Notes: generated from the letters alone by a model not told the origin. A DNA stretch of 21,301 nt from an uncultured Bacilli bacterium (GCA_947623705.1 CANQHT010000010.1:1-21301), one strand, 5' to 3'. Shown: positions 7,057-13,587, numbered from the stretch's first letter. Numbers and translations are program-made.

Positions 7057-7099
7057 ATTTATCAGCCTCCCTAATTATGATACACTAATTATGATACAC

Positions 7100-7128
7100 T
7101 TGATAAAATTAGTAATTTATGCTATATT
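7100..7128 (+). promoter_or_regulatory. Promoter of antitoxin RNA 2
   Basis: TTGATA (7100-7105), 17-bp spacer, TATATT (7123-7128). Same arrangement as the promoter at 6816. Confidence 0.7.
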
Positions 7129-7150
7129 GTATATGTCAAGAAAGTTTGGC

Positions 7151-7194
7151 ATAAAATAAAAAAGGGAATACTTAACAGCCAAAGTTGAGTACTC
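7151..7194 (-). terminator. Leftward terminator of toxin 2 mRNA
   Basis: On the minus strand GAGTACTCAAC pairs with GTTAAGTATTC (7184-7194 with 7166-7176, one mismatch and one G-U). A run of six T follows (complement of 7158-7163). Confidence 0.6.
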
Positions 7195-7208
7195 GCCAAT
7201 ATTTTGGT

Positions 7209-7249
7209 AGCACTTAATCTACAATATGTAAATTGAGTGCTTTTCTTTT
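7209..7249 (+). terminator. Rightward terminator of antitoxin RNA 2
   Basis: AGCACTTAAT (7209-7218) pairs with ATTGAGTGCT (7232-7241), one G-U, followed by a T-rich tail. Confidence 0.75.
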
Positions 7250-7259
7250 ATGTAGGTTA

Positions 7260-7343
7260 CTAATTTACTAAAGTAAAAAGTAAGGCTATCAATAAAAAGA
7301 TAATTATGATTAGGGAAAATATTAATAAATCTTTCTTAAACAT
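7260..7343 (-). CDS. Type I toxin-like hydrophobic peptide 2 (27 aa)
   Basis: A 27-codon ORF starting MFKKDLL and ending FTLVN, with one long hydrophobic helix. It is almost identical to the peptide at 6976-7056, with one extra isoleucine codon. A GGGAGG ribosome site (7353-7358) lies nine bases before the ATG, and a strong promoter at 7408-7436 gives a leader of about 58 nt. The expected product is a small membrane toxin. The convergent antitoxin RNA at 7135-7249 overlaps the message beyond the stop codon. The leader contains a segment (7373-7399) able to pair with the 3' end of the same message. This copy has every part expected of a working locus. Expression and toxicity are inferred, not shown. 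Confidence 0.72.
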   Translation of the reverse strand: MFKKDLLIFSLIIIIFLLIALLFTLVN

Positions 7344-7372
7344 ACTTATCAGCCTCCCTTCTTTTGAAAGTC

Positions 7373-7399
7373 GGCAAGCACTCAACCATTAAGCATTCC
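7373..7399 (-). promoter_or_regulatory. Toxin 2 leader segment complementary to the mRNA 3' end
   Basis: In the leader, GGAATGCTTAA and TTGAGTGCTTGCC can pair, allowing G-U, over 11 and 13 bp with the segment at 7165-7197 near the 3' end of the same transcript. Long 5'-3' pairing that holds the message inactive is known in several type I toxin mRNAs. The pairing lies about 15 bases upstream of the ribosome site. Confidence 0.5.
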
Positions 7400-7407
7400 T
7401 TATTAGT

Positions 7408-7436
7408 ATTATAGCAAACAAATGTTTAATATTCAA
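7408..7436 (-). promoter_or_regulatory. Promoter of toxin 2
   Basis: On the minus strand TTGAAT (7431-7436) and TATAAT (7408-7413) are 17 bp apart. The transcript should start near 7401. No equivalent exists for toxin 1. Confidence 0.75.
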
Positions 7437-7468
7437 TACAAAATACAGTTTATTTAAAATATTAATTT

Positions 7469-7477
7469 TGATATAAT
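7469..7477 (+). promoter_or_regulatory. Extended -10 promoter of the hipA-like gene
   Basis: TGATATAAT (TG-N-TATAAT) lies 30 bp before the ATG, with no good -35 box. It is back-to-back with the toxin 2 promoter, about 40 bp away. Confidence 0.6.
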
Positions 7478-7507
7478 AAGAATATAAATATCAGGGAGGT
7501 TATTTAA

Positions 7508-8701
7508 ATGAAACGTATTTTGATGAATAAAAATAAAGAAGTGTTAATTGTAGAATTTGATCCTGCTTCAAGTGTTTTTACTAGAATATATGATGTAATG
7601 GACATTAATTATGCCCCTTATATTTTAAAAAGTTTTTATATTGAAAATGATATTAATGATACCCCTTTTAGAACTAATTTAAGTGAATGGTTTAAAGAAA
7701 GAGGTATTCCTTCTTGGCGTGATAAATTAGATTTATTATTACATCGTTTAAATATAACCGCCCCTTATGAACTTTTAGATAAAGCTTTTGGTTTATCTTT
7801 ATCCGACCAATATTGGTTAAAGCCTTATGATAGTGATATTTCTTATGATGCAATTAATTTCTTTGATAATGATTTTGACTATGCTGAATTTATGGAAGCA
7901 TCACTATCTACTAATAGCAAAACTATAGTTAAAGAAACATCCCTAATGACTCCGAACAATACAACTGATGGGATGCTAAAGAAAGCTTGGATTATTGATA
8001 AAGGAACGAGATATTTATTAAAAAGTGGTTATAAAAATGAAACATTACAACCTTTTAATGAAGTACTAGCTAGTGAAATATGTAAAAGACTTGGTTTTAA
8101 TCACGTAGAATATACCTTAGATACCTATAAAGATATTGTCGTATCTAAATGCCCTTGTTTTATAAATAAAGATACAGAACTTGTTACTTGTTATCAAATT
8201 CGAAATGATATGCAAAGACACGATAATTTAGAAGATTATGAAGATTATATCAAATTATTAGAGGAGCATAATATTAAAAATGCTCGGGAAAAAATGGAAA
8301 ATATGTATATATTAGATTATTTAATTATGAATGAAGATAGACATTTAAATAATTTTGGCATTATAAGAGATGTTAATACTTTAGAATGGTTAGATGTTGC
8401 TCCCATATTTGATAATGGTCAAAGTTTAAATATCGAGTATTATGATGAAGAAGAATTACATATTTCCGGAAGTGGTAGATTATTCTATGAAGTAATGCCC
8501 TTTGATGAAATAATAAAAGTTGTTAAAGATTTAAAAAGAATTGATATAAGTAAGTTAGATGGCTTAGTAGAATGGTTTGATGATTTATTACATAAGTATC
8601 AATATTTAACTAAAATGAGTGATAGAAGAATTGAAAGATTATGTATTTTACTAAATAGACAAATTAATAAGTTAAAGGATTTAATTGCAAATAGTAATTA
8701 A
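7508..8701 (+). CDS. HipA-like Ser/Thr kinase domain protein
   Basis: 397 residues. The C-terminal half carries the HipA kinase signatures. The catalytic loop is NEDRHLNNFG, with D277 as likely catalytic base and N282 as metal ligand. APIFDNGQSL has D302 in the position of the DFG aspartate. The LLKSGYKNE and LASEICKRLG stretches match the ATP-binding lobe. The N-terminal 150 residues are of a type often seen in Firmicutes HipA-like proteins (for example the GLSLSDQYWLKP segment) and differ from the E. coli N-subdomain. Start: AGGGAGGT seven bases before the ATG. No hipB-like HTH partner is adjacent, so a classical HipBA pair is not seen. The neighbours are the duplicated membrane toxins and a DUF3800 gene, which suggests a stress- or phage-defence role. 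The kinase fold is fairly certain; the substrate is unknown. Confidence 0.82.
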   Translation: MKRILMNKNKEVLIVEFDPASSVFTRIYDVMDINYAPYILKSFYIENDINDTPFRTNLSEWFKERGIPSWRDKLDLLLHRLNITAPYELLDKAFGLSLSDQYWLKPYDSDISYDAINFFDNDFDYAEFMEASLSTNSKTIVKETSLMTPNNTTDGMLKKAWIIDKGTRYLLKSGYKNETLQPFNEVLASEICKRLGFNHVEYTLDTYKDIVVSKCPCFINKDTELVTCYQIRNDMQRHDNLEDYEDYIKLLEEHNIKNAREKMENMYILDYLIMNEDRHLNNFGIIRDVNTLEWLDVAPIFDNGQSLNIEYYDEEELHISGSGRLFYEVMPFDEIIKVVKDLKRIDISKLDGLVEWFDDLLHKYQYLTKMSDRRIERLCILLNRQINKLKDLIANSN

Positions 8702-8733
8702 TAAAATTAAAAAATATATTAAAGAAAAAGACA

Positions 8734-8766
8734 AATGTATTAAAATACATTAAAATAGTATATAAT
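8734..8766 (+). promoter_or_regulatory. Promoter region of the DUF3800 gene with an 8-bp palindrome
   Basis: TATAAT at 8761-8766 is a likely -10 box without a good -35. Just upstream AATGTATT (8734-8741) and AATACATT (8744-8751) form a perfect inverted repeat covering the -35 position. It could be an operator or a weak hairpin after the hipA-like gene. Confidence 0.4.
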
Positions 8767-8788
8767 ATTCTTTGGCGAGGTGAATATT

Positions 8789-9457
8789 ATGAAACGACTT
8801 AATATATTTGTAGATGAAACTGGCGAGTTTGGTTTTGCAAAAGGGGCATCAGATGTTTATGGAATATCATTTACTTTTCATGAACAAGATAATAATATTG
8901 GCCTTGAATTAGAAAAGTTAAATAAAAGACTTATGAAAATTGGTTATACTGATATGATTCATATGGCAGATTTAATAATGCATAGAGGAGATTATGCTAA
9001 ATTTGATATAAAAATGCGAAAAAGCATTTTTAATGCTATATATCAATTTTCTAGAAAAATACCAGTAAAGTATTATACCATAATTGTTGATAAAAAATAT
9101 ATTTCTTCTAATGAAGTTTTAAGGAAGAAACTTATAAATGAAATAAATAAAATGATTAAACTACATGAAGATTATTTTAATAAATTTGATAAAATAGTTC
9201 TTTATTATGATAATGGTCAAAAGCCATTAGGATATATTATAGATTCGCTATTTATACGTTTTAATGGTTTTGAACATAAAGCAGTATTTAATCATAAAGA
9301 AAAAAGATTATTTCAAGTATCTGATATGTTAACTTATATTGACAAAGCAGTATATAAACACAAAAATAACATTAAATATACAAAAGCTGAATTATATTTT
9401 TTTGGGAATGAAGAACTAAGAAAAATTTCTAAAGAATTAAATAAAAAGAGATTTTAA
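8789..9457 (+). CDS. DUF3800 domain protein (RNase H-fold-like, possible nuclease)
   Basis: 222 residues matching the DUF3800 pattern. An N-terminal acidic motif is IFVDETGEFG (D9, E10). It is followed by a strand-helix region, YYDNGQ with D141, and QVSDMLTYIDKAVYK with D179. Such spaced acidic residues form the proposed metal site of this RNase H-like family, which is frequent in defence islands and mobile DNA. No biochemical function is firmly established for the family. The start is the ATG at 8789, with GCGAGGTG six bases upstream. The earlier in-frame GTG at 8780 is part of that ribosome site. A separate promoter and an 87-bp gap set it apart from the hipA-like gene, but both face the same way and may act together. 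Confidence 0.8.
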   Translation: MKRLNIFVDETGEFGFAKGASDVYGISFTFHEQDNNIGLELEKLNKRLMKIGYTDMIHMADLIMHRGDYAKFDIKMRKSIFNAIYQFSRKIPVKYYTIIVDKKYISSNEVLRKKLINEINKMIKLHEDYFNKFDKIVLYYDNGQKPLGYIIDSLFIRFNGFEHKAVFNHKEKRLFQVSDMLTYIDKAVYKHKNNIKYTKAELYFFGNEELRKISKELNKKRF

Positions 9458-9463
9458 ACAATT

Positions 9464-9492
9464 AAAAAAGTAACCATAAAGGTTACTTTTTT
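9464..9492 (+). terminator. Rho-independent terminator after the DUF3800 gene
   Basis: AAAAAAGTAACC pairs perfectly with GGTTACTTTTTT around a 5-base loop. It lies seven bases after the stop codon. Confidence 0.9.
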
Positions 9493-9494
9493 AA

Positions 9495-9530
9495 GCGGCG
9501 CTTGGCGCCTACTCGGGTTTGATCCGTTAG
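9495..9530. other. GC-rich patch of unknown nature in AT-rich intergenic DNA
   Basis: This 36-bp segment has 23 G/C, in sharp contrast to its surroundings. It contains a GGCGC-TTG-GCGCC hairpin and a short CGG/CCG pairing. The stretch beyond it to 9600 is AT-rich again. It does not fit a tRNA arm, and no gene covers it. It could be an attachment site, a remnant of transferred DNA, or part of an RNA. Confidence 0.3.
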
Positions 9531-9558
9531 ACTATAAATAGTTTACTAAGACCAATCG

Positions 9559-9593
9559 TAGATAAAATATTATCTACAATAATATTTTATCTA
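9559..9593. terminator. AT-only 13-bp perfect inverted repeat (terminator-like)
   Basis: TAGATAAAATATT (9559-9571) pairs with AATATTTTATCTA (9581-9593) around a 9-base loop, followed by TTTTC. The stem has almost no G-C pairs, so termination strength is doubtful. Nothing else is visible between it and the rlmD promoter. Confidence 0.35.
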
Positions 9594-9752
9594 TTTTCAA
9601 TGAAATTATACCAAATAAATTTATAAAAGTAAATATATTCAGATAATTTCTTGTTTATGTCTAGATATTTTACATCATATTTTCTAATAAATCAATCCCA
9701 CAATTAATTTTTTAGTTTCAAAAAATAAACTCTTTTTTCTTCCTTTGATTTA

Positions 9753-9761
9753 TGCTATATT
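9753..9761 (+). promoter_or_regulatory. Extended -10 promoter of rlmD giving a near-leaderless message
   Basis: TGCTATATT (TG-N-TATATT) ends eight bases before the ATG at 9769. Transcription would start almost at the start codon. No Shine-Dalgarno sequence precedes this ATG. Confidence 0.5.
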
Positions 9762-9768
9762 AATAAGT

Positions 9769-10965
9769 ATGGAAATAGAAGTTTTAAAATTTGACAATTT
9801 AGGTAGAGGTATCGGATATTATAACGATAAGATTATATTTATTCCGAAATCTGTACCCGGTGATATTCTTTTAGTTGATAAGACCATAGAGAAGAAAAAT
9901 TATTTAGAGGGAAAAATAGTAAAAATAATTAAACCATCTAAATTAAGAGTTAAACCTCTTTGCCCTTATTTTTCTTTATGCGGTGGTTGTGATTTAATGC
10001 ATATCTCTTTAAGTAATACTTTAGAATATAAATTAAAAAAAGTTGCAGATATTTTTAAACATAATCATATCGATGTAAAAATAGAAGATATTATTAAAAG
10101 TAAGGATAGTTATAATTATCGGAATAAGGTAACTTTAAAAGTTGTTAATGGCAGTATTGGCTTTTATGAATGTGATTCACATAAATTAGTAAGTATTGAT
10201 AATTGTTATCTTTGTAAGGAAGAGATTAATAAAGTAATTAAAGATTTACCTTTACTAGGATTAAAAAACGGTAATATAACAATCAGATGTAATTATAAAA
10301 ATGAAATACTTTTAATTATTGATAGTGAAGATGATGTTAATAACTTAGAAGTTTTCAACAAAAAATATCAATTAGTGGGAGTAGTTCAAAATAATAAATT
10401 AATTTATGGTGAAGACTTTTTAATGGATAAAATTGGAGATTATTTATTTAAAGTAAGTTTTGATGCTTTCTTTCAAGTTAATCCTTTTATATGTGCTAAT
10501 TTATTTGATTTAATTAAACAAAATACGCAAGATTGCCAAAAAGTTTTAGATTTATATTGTGGAGTTGGCACGTTAAGTATTGTAAGTAGTACAAATGCTA
10601 AATATGTTTTAGGAGTCGAAATAAATGAAAATGCGATTAAAGATGCCGAGATAAATAAATGTTTTAATAATGCTAAAAATTGTGAATTTATATGTGCTGA
10701 TACTAAAAATATTATAGATAAAATAACAGGTGATTTTGATACGATTATTTTAGATCCACCAAGAAGTGGCGTCATTAAGGAAGTTTTAGATAAAATAAAA
10801 AATGCAAAAATTCAAAAAATTATTTATGTATCTTGTAATCCTATTACTTTGGCTAGAGATTTAAATATATTATTAGATGATTATAAAATTAATACCATAA
10901 CTCTTTTAGATATGTTTCCGAATACGGAACACGTTGAATGCTTTTGCGTTTTGAATTTAAGATAA
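9769..10965 (+). CDS. rlmD: 23S rRNA (uracil-C5)-methyltransferase, RlmD/RlmCD family
   Basis: SAM-dependent enzyme that makes 5-methyluridine in 23S rRNA (U1939, and also U747 in RlmCD-type enzymes). 398 residues. The N-terminal TRAM domain is MEIEVLKFDNLGRGIGYYND to about residue 55. The iron-sulphur cysteines are C65, C71 and C74 in CPYFSLCGGC, plus a later cysteine in DNCYLC. The SAM-binding loop is VLDLYCGVGTLSI (around 260), then DPPRSG (329-334). The catalytic cysteine lies in VSCNPITLARD (about 355), and the proton-abstracting glutamate in the DMFPNTEHVE tail. An in-frame TTG at 9745 would add eight residues but lies upstream of the -10 box. The ATG at 9769 aligns with the TRAM start. 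The message appears leaderless. Confidence 0.94.
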   Translation: MEIEVLKFDNLGRGIGYYNDKIIFIPKSVPGDILLVDKTIEKKNYLEGKIVKIIKPSKLRVKPLCPYFSLCGGCDLMHISLSNTLEYKLKKVADIFKHNHIDVKIEDIIKSKDSYNYRNKVTLKVVNGSIGFYECDSHKLVSIDNCYLCKEEINKVIKDLPLLGLKNGNITIRCNYKNEILLIIDSEDDVNNLEVFNKKYQLVGVVQNNKLIYGEDFLMDKIGDYLFKVSFDAFFQVNPFICANLFDLIKQNTQDCQKVLDLYCGVGTLSIVSSTNAKYVLGVEINENAIKDAEINKCFNNAKNCEFICADTKNIIDKITGDFDTIILDPPRSGVIKEVLDKIKNAKIQKIIYVSCNPITLARDLNILLDDYKINTITLLDMFPNTEHVECFCVLNLR

Positions 10966-11045
10966 ACCCTTATATATCATATTAAAAAAGAACATAAAAA
11001 TTGTACTAATTGTTCACATAACTATTGACTAATGTGGGCATTTAA

Positions 11046-11162
11046 GTTAGATTTATAAAGATAATTTTGATTTCAATTAAAAATAATTGGTTAGAATTGC
11101 CAATAGAAGAAGTAACTGATAATATTCTTGAATATATGTCTGAATTTGTAATTACAGTTTAA
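11046..11162 (+). pseudogene. Possible gene remnant, fragment A
   Basis: A 38-codon open stretch between stop codons without a proper start. It reads protein-like (NNWLELPIEEVTDNILEYM). Together with the fragment at 11195-11323 in another frame, it may be the decayed remains of one gene. The family is not recognised. It lies in the 554-bp stretch after rlmD that has no intact gene. Confidence 0.25.
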
Positions 11163-11194
11163 TGACAATGTAAGGTAGATAAAAGTAAGATTAG

Positions 11195-11323
11195 AAGTGG
11201 AAAAATGATGTATTCATAGTGATTATAGTTCCTATGCACTCTGTATATTATGACATAGTCAGTGATACTCAAACATATAAAGTTCAATTATTTGAATTTA
11301 AAATAAATAATGAAAAAAATTAA
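11195..11323 (+). pseudogene. Possible gene remnant, fragment B
   Basis: An open stretch of 42 codons ending at a TAA, containing VIIVPMHSVYYDIVSD and ending FEFKINNEKN. It has an internal GTG at 11219 and an ATG but no ribosome site. It may continue fragment A after a frame change. A short genuine peptide cannot be excluded but is unlikely. Confidence 0.25.
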
Positions 11324-11397
11324 TTGTGTCACTAATGGTGGCATAATTAAAGGATAAAATAGATATGCAAATTGTCTCACAAGTGGCGAGACAATTT
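11322..11397. repeat. Two related tandem hairpins
   Basis: First arm pair: AATTGTGTCAC (11322-11332) with GTGGCATAATT (11338-11348), fully paired if two G-U are allowed. Second: AAATTGTCTC (11369-11378) with GAGACAATTT (11388-11397), perfect. Both share AATTGT-TCAC and GTGGC cores, so one looks like a diverged copy of the other. No T-run follows either. They may be palindromic protein sites, remnants of a small repeat element, or RNA structures. Confidence 0.4.
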
Positions 11398-11491
11398 AAT
11401 TTGTTCCCGTTTTAACGAAAAAATAAGAAATTTTTAGTTAGAATGGGAATGTAAAAACTCATAGACAATTCTTTTATTTTTCGACATCCTA

Positions 11492-11500
11492 TGGTATACT
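11492..11500 (+). promoter_or_regulatory. Extended -10 promoter of the 11520 operon
   Basis: TGGTATACT (TG-N-TATACT) lies 20 bp before the ATG. No good -35 box is present. Confidence 0.5.
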
Positions 11501-11519
11501 TAAATAGTAGAAGAGTGAT

Positions 11520-13049
11520 ATGATGGCGATAGAAAAATATTTAACTCCCGATTATTTATTTGACCCAACACCAGTTTATGATGGTAGTTGGCTTTTTGAG
11601 TTAGATAATTTAAAAAATTTATCCCTTCCTGATGGTAAAAGTACTTTATTTCAAAAATTTTATGAAAATACTTATATTAATCCTTTAAGTCAAATCTTTA
11701 AAAATTCTAAAGGAGTTATAAGTTTTCCAATGGGAATGGTTTCTTGTCCCAATAAAGATGGTGTAGGAAGAAAATTAACTTATTCTAAATATCATTTTTT
11801 TAGTGGTTTATTAGGTTACTTATCGCAAAATATTGATGTTGGTAAATTAACTAAAGAAGAATTTAAAAAAAGAGAGCAAGATTTTTTTAAAGAAAATATT
11901 GATAAAGATAGTAATGAATTAAATGAAATTTTTGCTCAAAAATTTAAAGAAAAATGTGATAAATTACAAGATTTAATCAATAATGAAATTGAATCAGTTT
12001 ATTTTGATGATGCCACGAAAGATTATTTACCATTTAAAGATAGAATTGATTTTACAACATATTTAAAAAATATGTACCGAGAAATGTATAAAATTTATAC
12101 TGGCCTACTTACTTTAGGAGATTTCTTTGAAAAACCCCTTCCTTATCAAGATTTAGCAGCTTGCTTTGATCCTGATACATTTTATTTAATGTTTGCCAAA
12201 ATTATTTATGAATTCAATTTAAGAAGAGAAAGAGAAGAAAATACCTTAGATAATACTTTTATCTTTTTATATAATTATGAAGAAGCTTTACAAAATGTGG
12301 TTAAAGAAAACCGGAAGTATGATCCTAAAATTACTTTTATTTTAGATAATGGTAAAAGAATAAGATATACAAGATGGACTTTTAAAGATGAATTTATGAA
12401 AATGCAAGCTAGACATCTAGAGATAAAACCAATTGTTCTACCCGAATTAAATGCCAGTAATAAAGATAAATATAAAGATATTGGGATTATGAAAAAATTA
12501 TATGCTTTATATAATGGGGAAAATGCGGAAGTTAACTGGGAATTTTTACCCCAAGAAACTATGATAAAAAAGAGTAATGTTAAAGTTAATAGTCAAAGTT
12601 TAAAAAATTCCGATAAAAAAGATTTAGCAACTTTACAAGCCGAAACAGATGAGCGAATCAATATCTTAGATAATTCCAATTATTTAATGCGGATTAAAGG
12701 TAAAAATTCATTTTCCGGTTATTATGCTTTTGTTTATAGTACGGGTGCCGTTATTCTAGAAAAGTTCTGGCAAAATCCCGATAAATTAATCCCGGCCAAA
12801 GAAGAAGCCACTTATGTTATGAATATTGATAATTTTATTGAAATGAGTAAACTATCGAAATTAGTTTTAATTGAATTTATGCGGGAAATTGATGATTTAG
12901 GAGTTAAAAGAATATTTCATACCTCCGTTAATAATTGGCATAGCAATATTTATAAAGCGATTAATGGGGTATCTTATGATTTGCATAATGTTTTAAGATT
13001 TATTGACCGGTTAATAAGAGAAGAAGAAAGTGAAAGAACTAATGAATAA
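11520..13049 (+). CDS. Conserved-looking hypothetical protein, 509 aa
   Basis: A long soluble protein with no signal peptide, no membrane segment, and no P-loop or other motif that I recognise. It starts MMAIEKYLTPDYLFDPTPVYDGSW. A highly charged helical part (about residues 110-170, KEEFKKREQDFFKENIDKD) is followed by aromatic-rich segments (GDFFEKPLPYQDL, TFIFLYNYEEAL). A later domain has NNWHSNIYKAINGVSYDLH near the end. Two ATG codons are adjacent (11520 and 11523), and AAGAG lies 4-7 bases upstream, so either could be used. It overlaps the next gene by 20 bp, implying that the two products are made together. Codon use matches the core genes, so it is probably native rather than recently acquired. 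Confidence 0.8.
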   Translation: MMAIEKYLTPDYLFDPTPVYDGSWLFELDNLKNLSLPDGKSTLFQKFYENTYINPLSQIFKNSKGVISFPMGMVSCPNKDGVGRKLTYSKYHFFSGLLGYLSQNIDVGKLTKEEFKKREQDFFKENIDKDSNELNEIFAQKFKEKCDKLQDLINNEIESVYFDDATKDYLPFKDRIDFTTYLKNMYREMYKIYTGLLTLGDFFEKPLPYQDLAACFDPDTFYLMFAKIIYEFNLRREREENTLDNTFIFLYNYEEALQNVVKENRKYDPKITFILDNGKRIRYTRWTFKDEFMKMQARHLEIKPIVLPELNASNKDKYKDIGIMKKLYALYNGENAEVNWEFLPQETMIKKSNVKVNSQSLKNSDKKDLATLQAETDERINILDNSNYLMRIKGKNSFSGYYAFVYSTGAVILEKFWQNPDKLIPAKEEATYVMNIDNFIEMSKLSKLVLIEFMREIDDLGVKRIFHTSVNNWHSNIYKAINGVSYDLHNVLRFIDRLIREEESERTNE

Positions 13050-13512
13050 TGGAATATATGATGTTTTATTAGAATATTTAACAAATGATTTAGATAATTT
13101 TAGTAAATTATTAAATTTAGATAATCCTTTAGGATTAGGGCCAACAGTAGATGATATTTTAGAATATTTAGAATTTACGAATACCGAAACAGTTTTAGAA
13201 AAAGAGATAAATAATAAAGTATTAATTACGGAAGGTGATATTTTAAGTATTTTAAAAATTGTTCATGATTTAGCTTTTTTAGAAGGAGACTTTCTTTTAT
13301 ATATTAATGCTGAAAATAAAGCCATTATTAGTTATTTAATTAAAATTGTTAATAAAATATTTGTCGATTATGATTTAAAATTACGCATAAAAATAGATTA
13401 TGATTTAAATTATAATGCTTATAAAGATACACCAGTTACAATTATTGGGAGTGAAGAGTTTGTTAATACGGCAGGAAAAGACTTTAATAATAAAGAATTA
13501 ATTATAGTGTAA
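13030..13512 (+). CDS. Hypothetical protein, 160 aa, coupled to the 509-aa gene
   Basis: A small acidic protein beginning MKELMNNGIYDVLLEYLTNDL. It has helical repeats of L and D/N, then a strand-rich C-terminal half (KLRIKIDYDLNYNAYKDTPVTIIGSEEF). No membrane helix and no known motif. The start is a GTG at 13030, inside the end of the upstream gene, preceded by an AGAAGAA run. An ATG four codons later (13042) is the alternative. The overlap points to translational coupling and probably a shared complex with the 509-residue protein. A strong hairpin terminator follows, so this is a two-gene operon. Function unknown. Confidence 0.72.
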   Translation: MKELMNNGIYDVLLEYLTNDLDNFSKLLNLDNPLGLGPTVDDILEYLEFTNTETVLEKEINNKVLITEGDILSILKIVHDLAFLEGDFLLYINAENKAIISYLIKIVNKIFVDYDLKLRIKIDYDLNYNAYKDTPVTIIGSEEFVNTAGKDFNNKELIIV

Positions 13513-13532
13513 ACTTATGTCTAAAAAAAGAT

Positions 13533-13560
13533 AAAATGTTCTTCAAAGAACATTTTTTTT
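13533..13560 (+). terminator. Rho-independent terminator of the two-gene operon
   Basis: AAAATGTTCTT (13533-13543) and AAGAACATTTT (13546-13556) pair perfectly and are followed by T to 13560. Its T-run merges with the deoD promoter. Confidence 0.88.
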
Positions 13561-13568
13561 GATACAAT
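13560..13568 (+). promoter_or_regulatory. Extended -10 promoter of deoD
   Basis: TGATACAAT (TG-N-TACAAT) begins in the T-run of the preceding terminator. The -35 position would fall inside the terminator stem, with no good match. Confidence 0.5.
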
Positions 13569-13587
13569 AATAATAGGAGATGATTTT

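Larger units (their letters stand above)
7135..7249 (+). ncRNA. Putative antitoxin RNA 2 (RatA-like, convergent to toxin 2)
   Basis: About 115 nt, from the start predicted after the promoter at 7100-7128 to the terminator at 7209-7249. It has no credible ORF. It is homologous to antitoxin RNA 1 but has changed in its loops: the loop between the arms at 7166-7176 and 7184-7194, and the terminator loop. Such loop changes can separate the specificity of duplicated antisense RNAs. It should overlap the 3' end of the toxin 2 message by about 90-100 nt. Confidence 0.6.
6802..7358. repeat. Tandem duplication of a type I toxin-antitoxin unit (about 285 bp each)
   Basis: Two head-to-tail copies with a spacing of 284-287 bp (antitoxin -35 boxes at 6816 and 7100; toxin starts at 7056 and 7343). 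Each has a rightward promoter, a short RNA, a two-hairpin terminator region and a leftward toxin ORF with GGGAGG ribosome site. The toxin ORFs are nearly identical, while the antitoxin RNA bodies differ at many positions. At the junction a 14-bp unit (AATTATGATACACT) is repeated at 7073-7086 and 7087-7100. The part upstream of toxin 2 (7359-7436) is not present upstream of toxin 1. Confidence 0.85.

Noticed and set aside
6802..7358. Tandem repeats as a CRISPR array
   Set aside because: Only two units of about 285 bp that contain genes and promoters; no short regular repeat-spacer pattern.
9495..9530. tRNA gene or tRNA 3' end (att site in a tRNA)
   Set aside because: The stretch resembling a T-arm does not form the 5-bp stem and 7-base loop, and no acceptor or anticodon arm can be drawn.
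10473..10775. 100-codon ORF opposite rlmD
   Set aside because: Lies across the SAM-binding and DPPRSG region of rlmD in antisense; no promoter or ribosome site.
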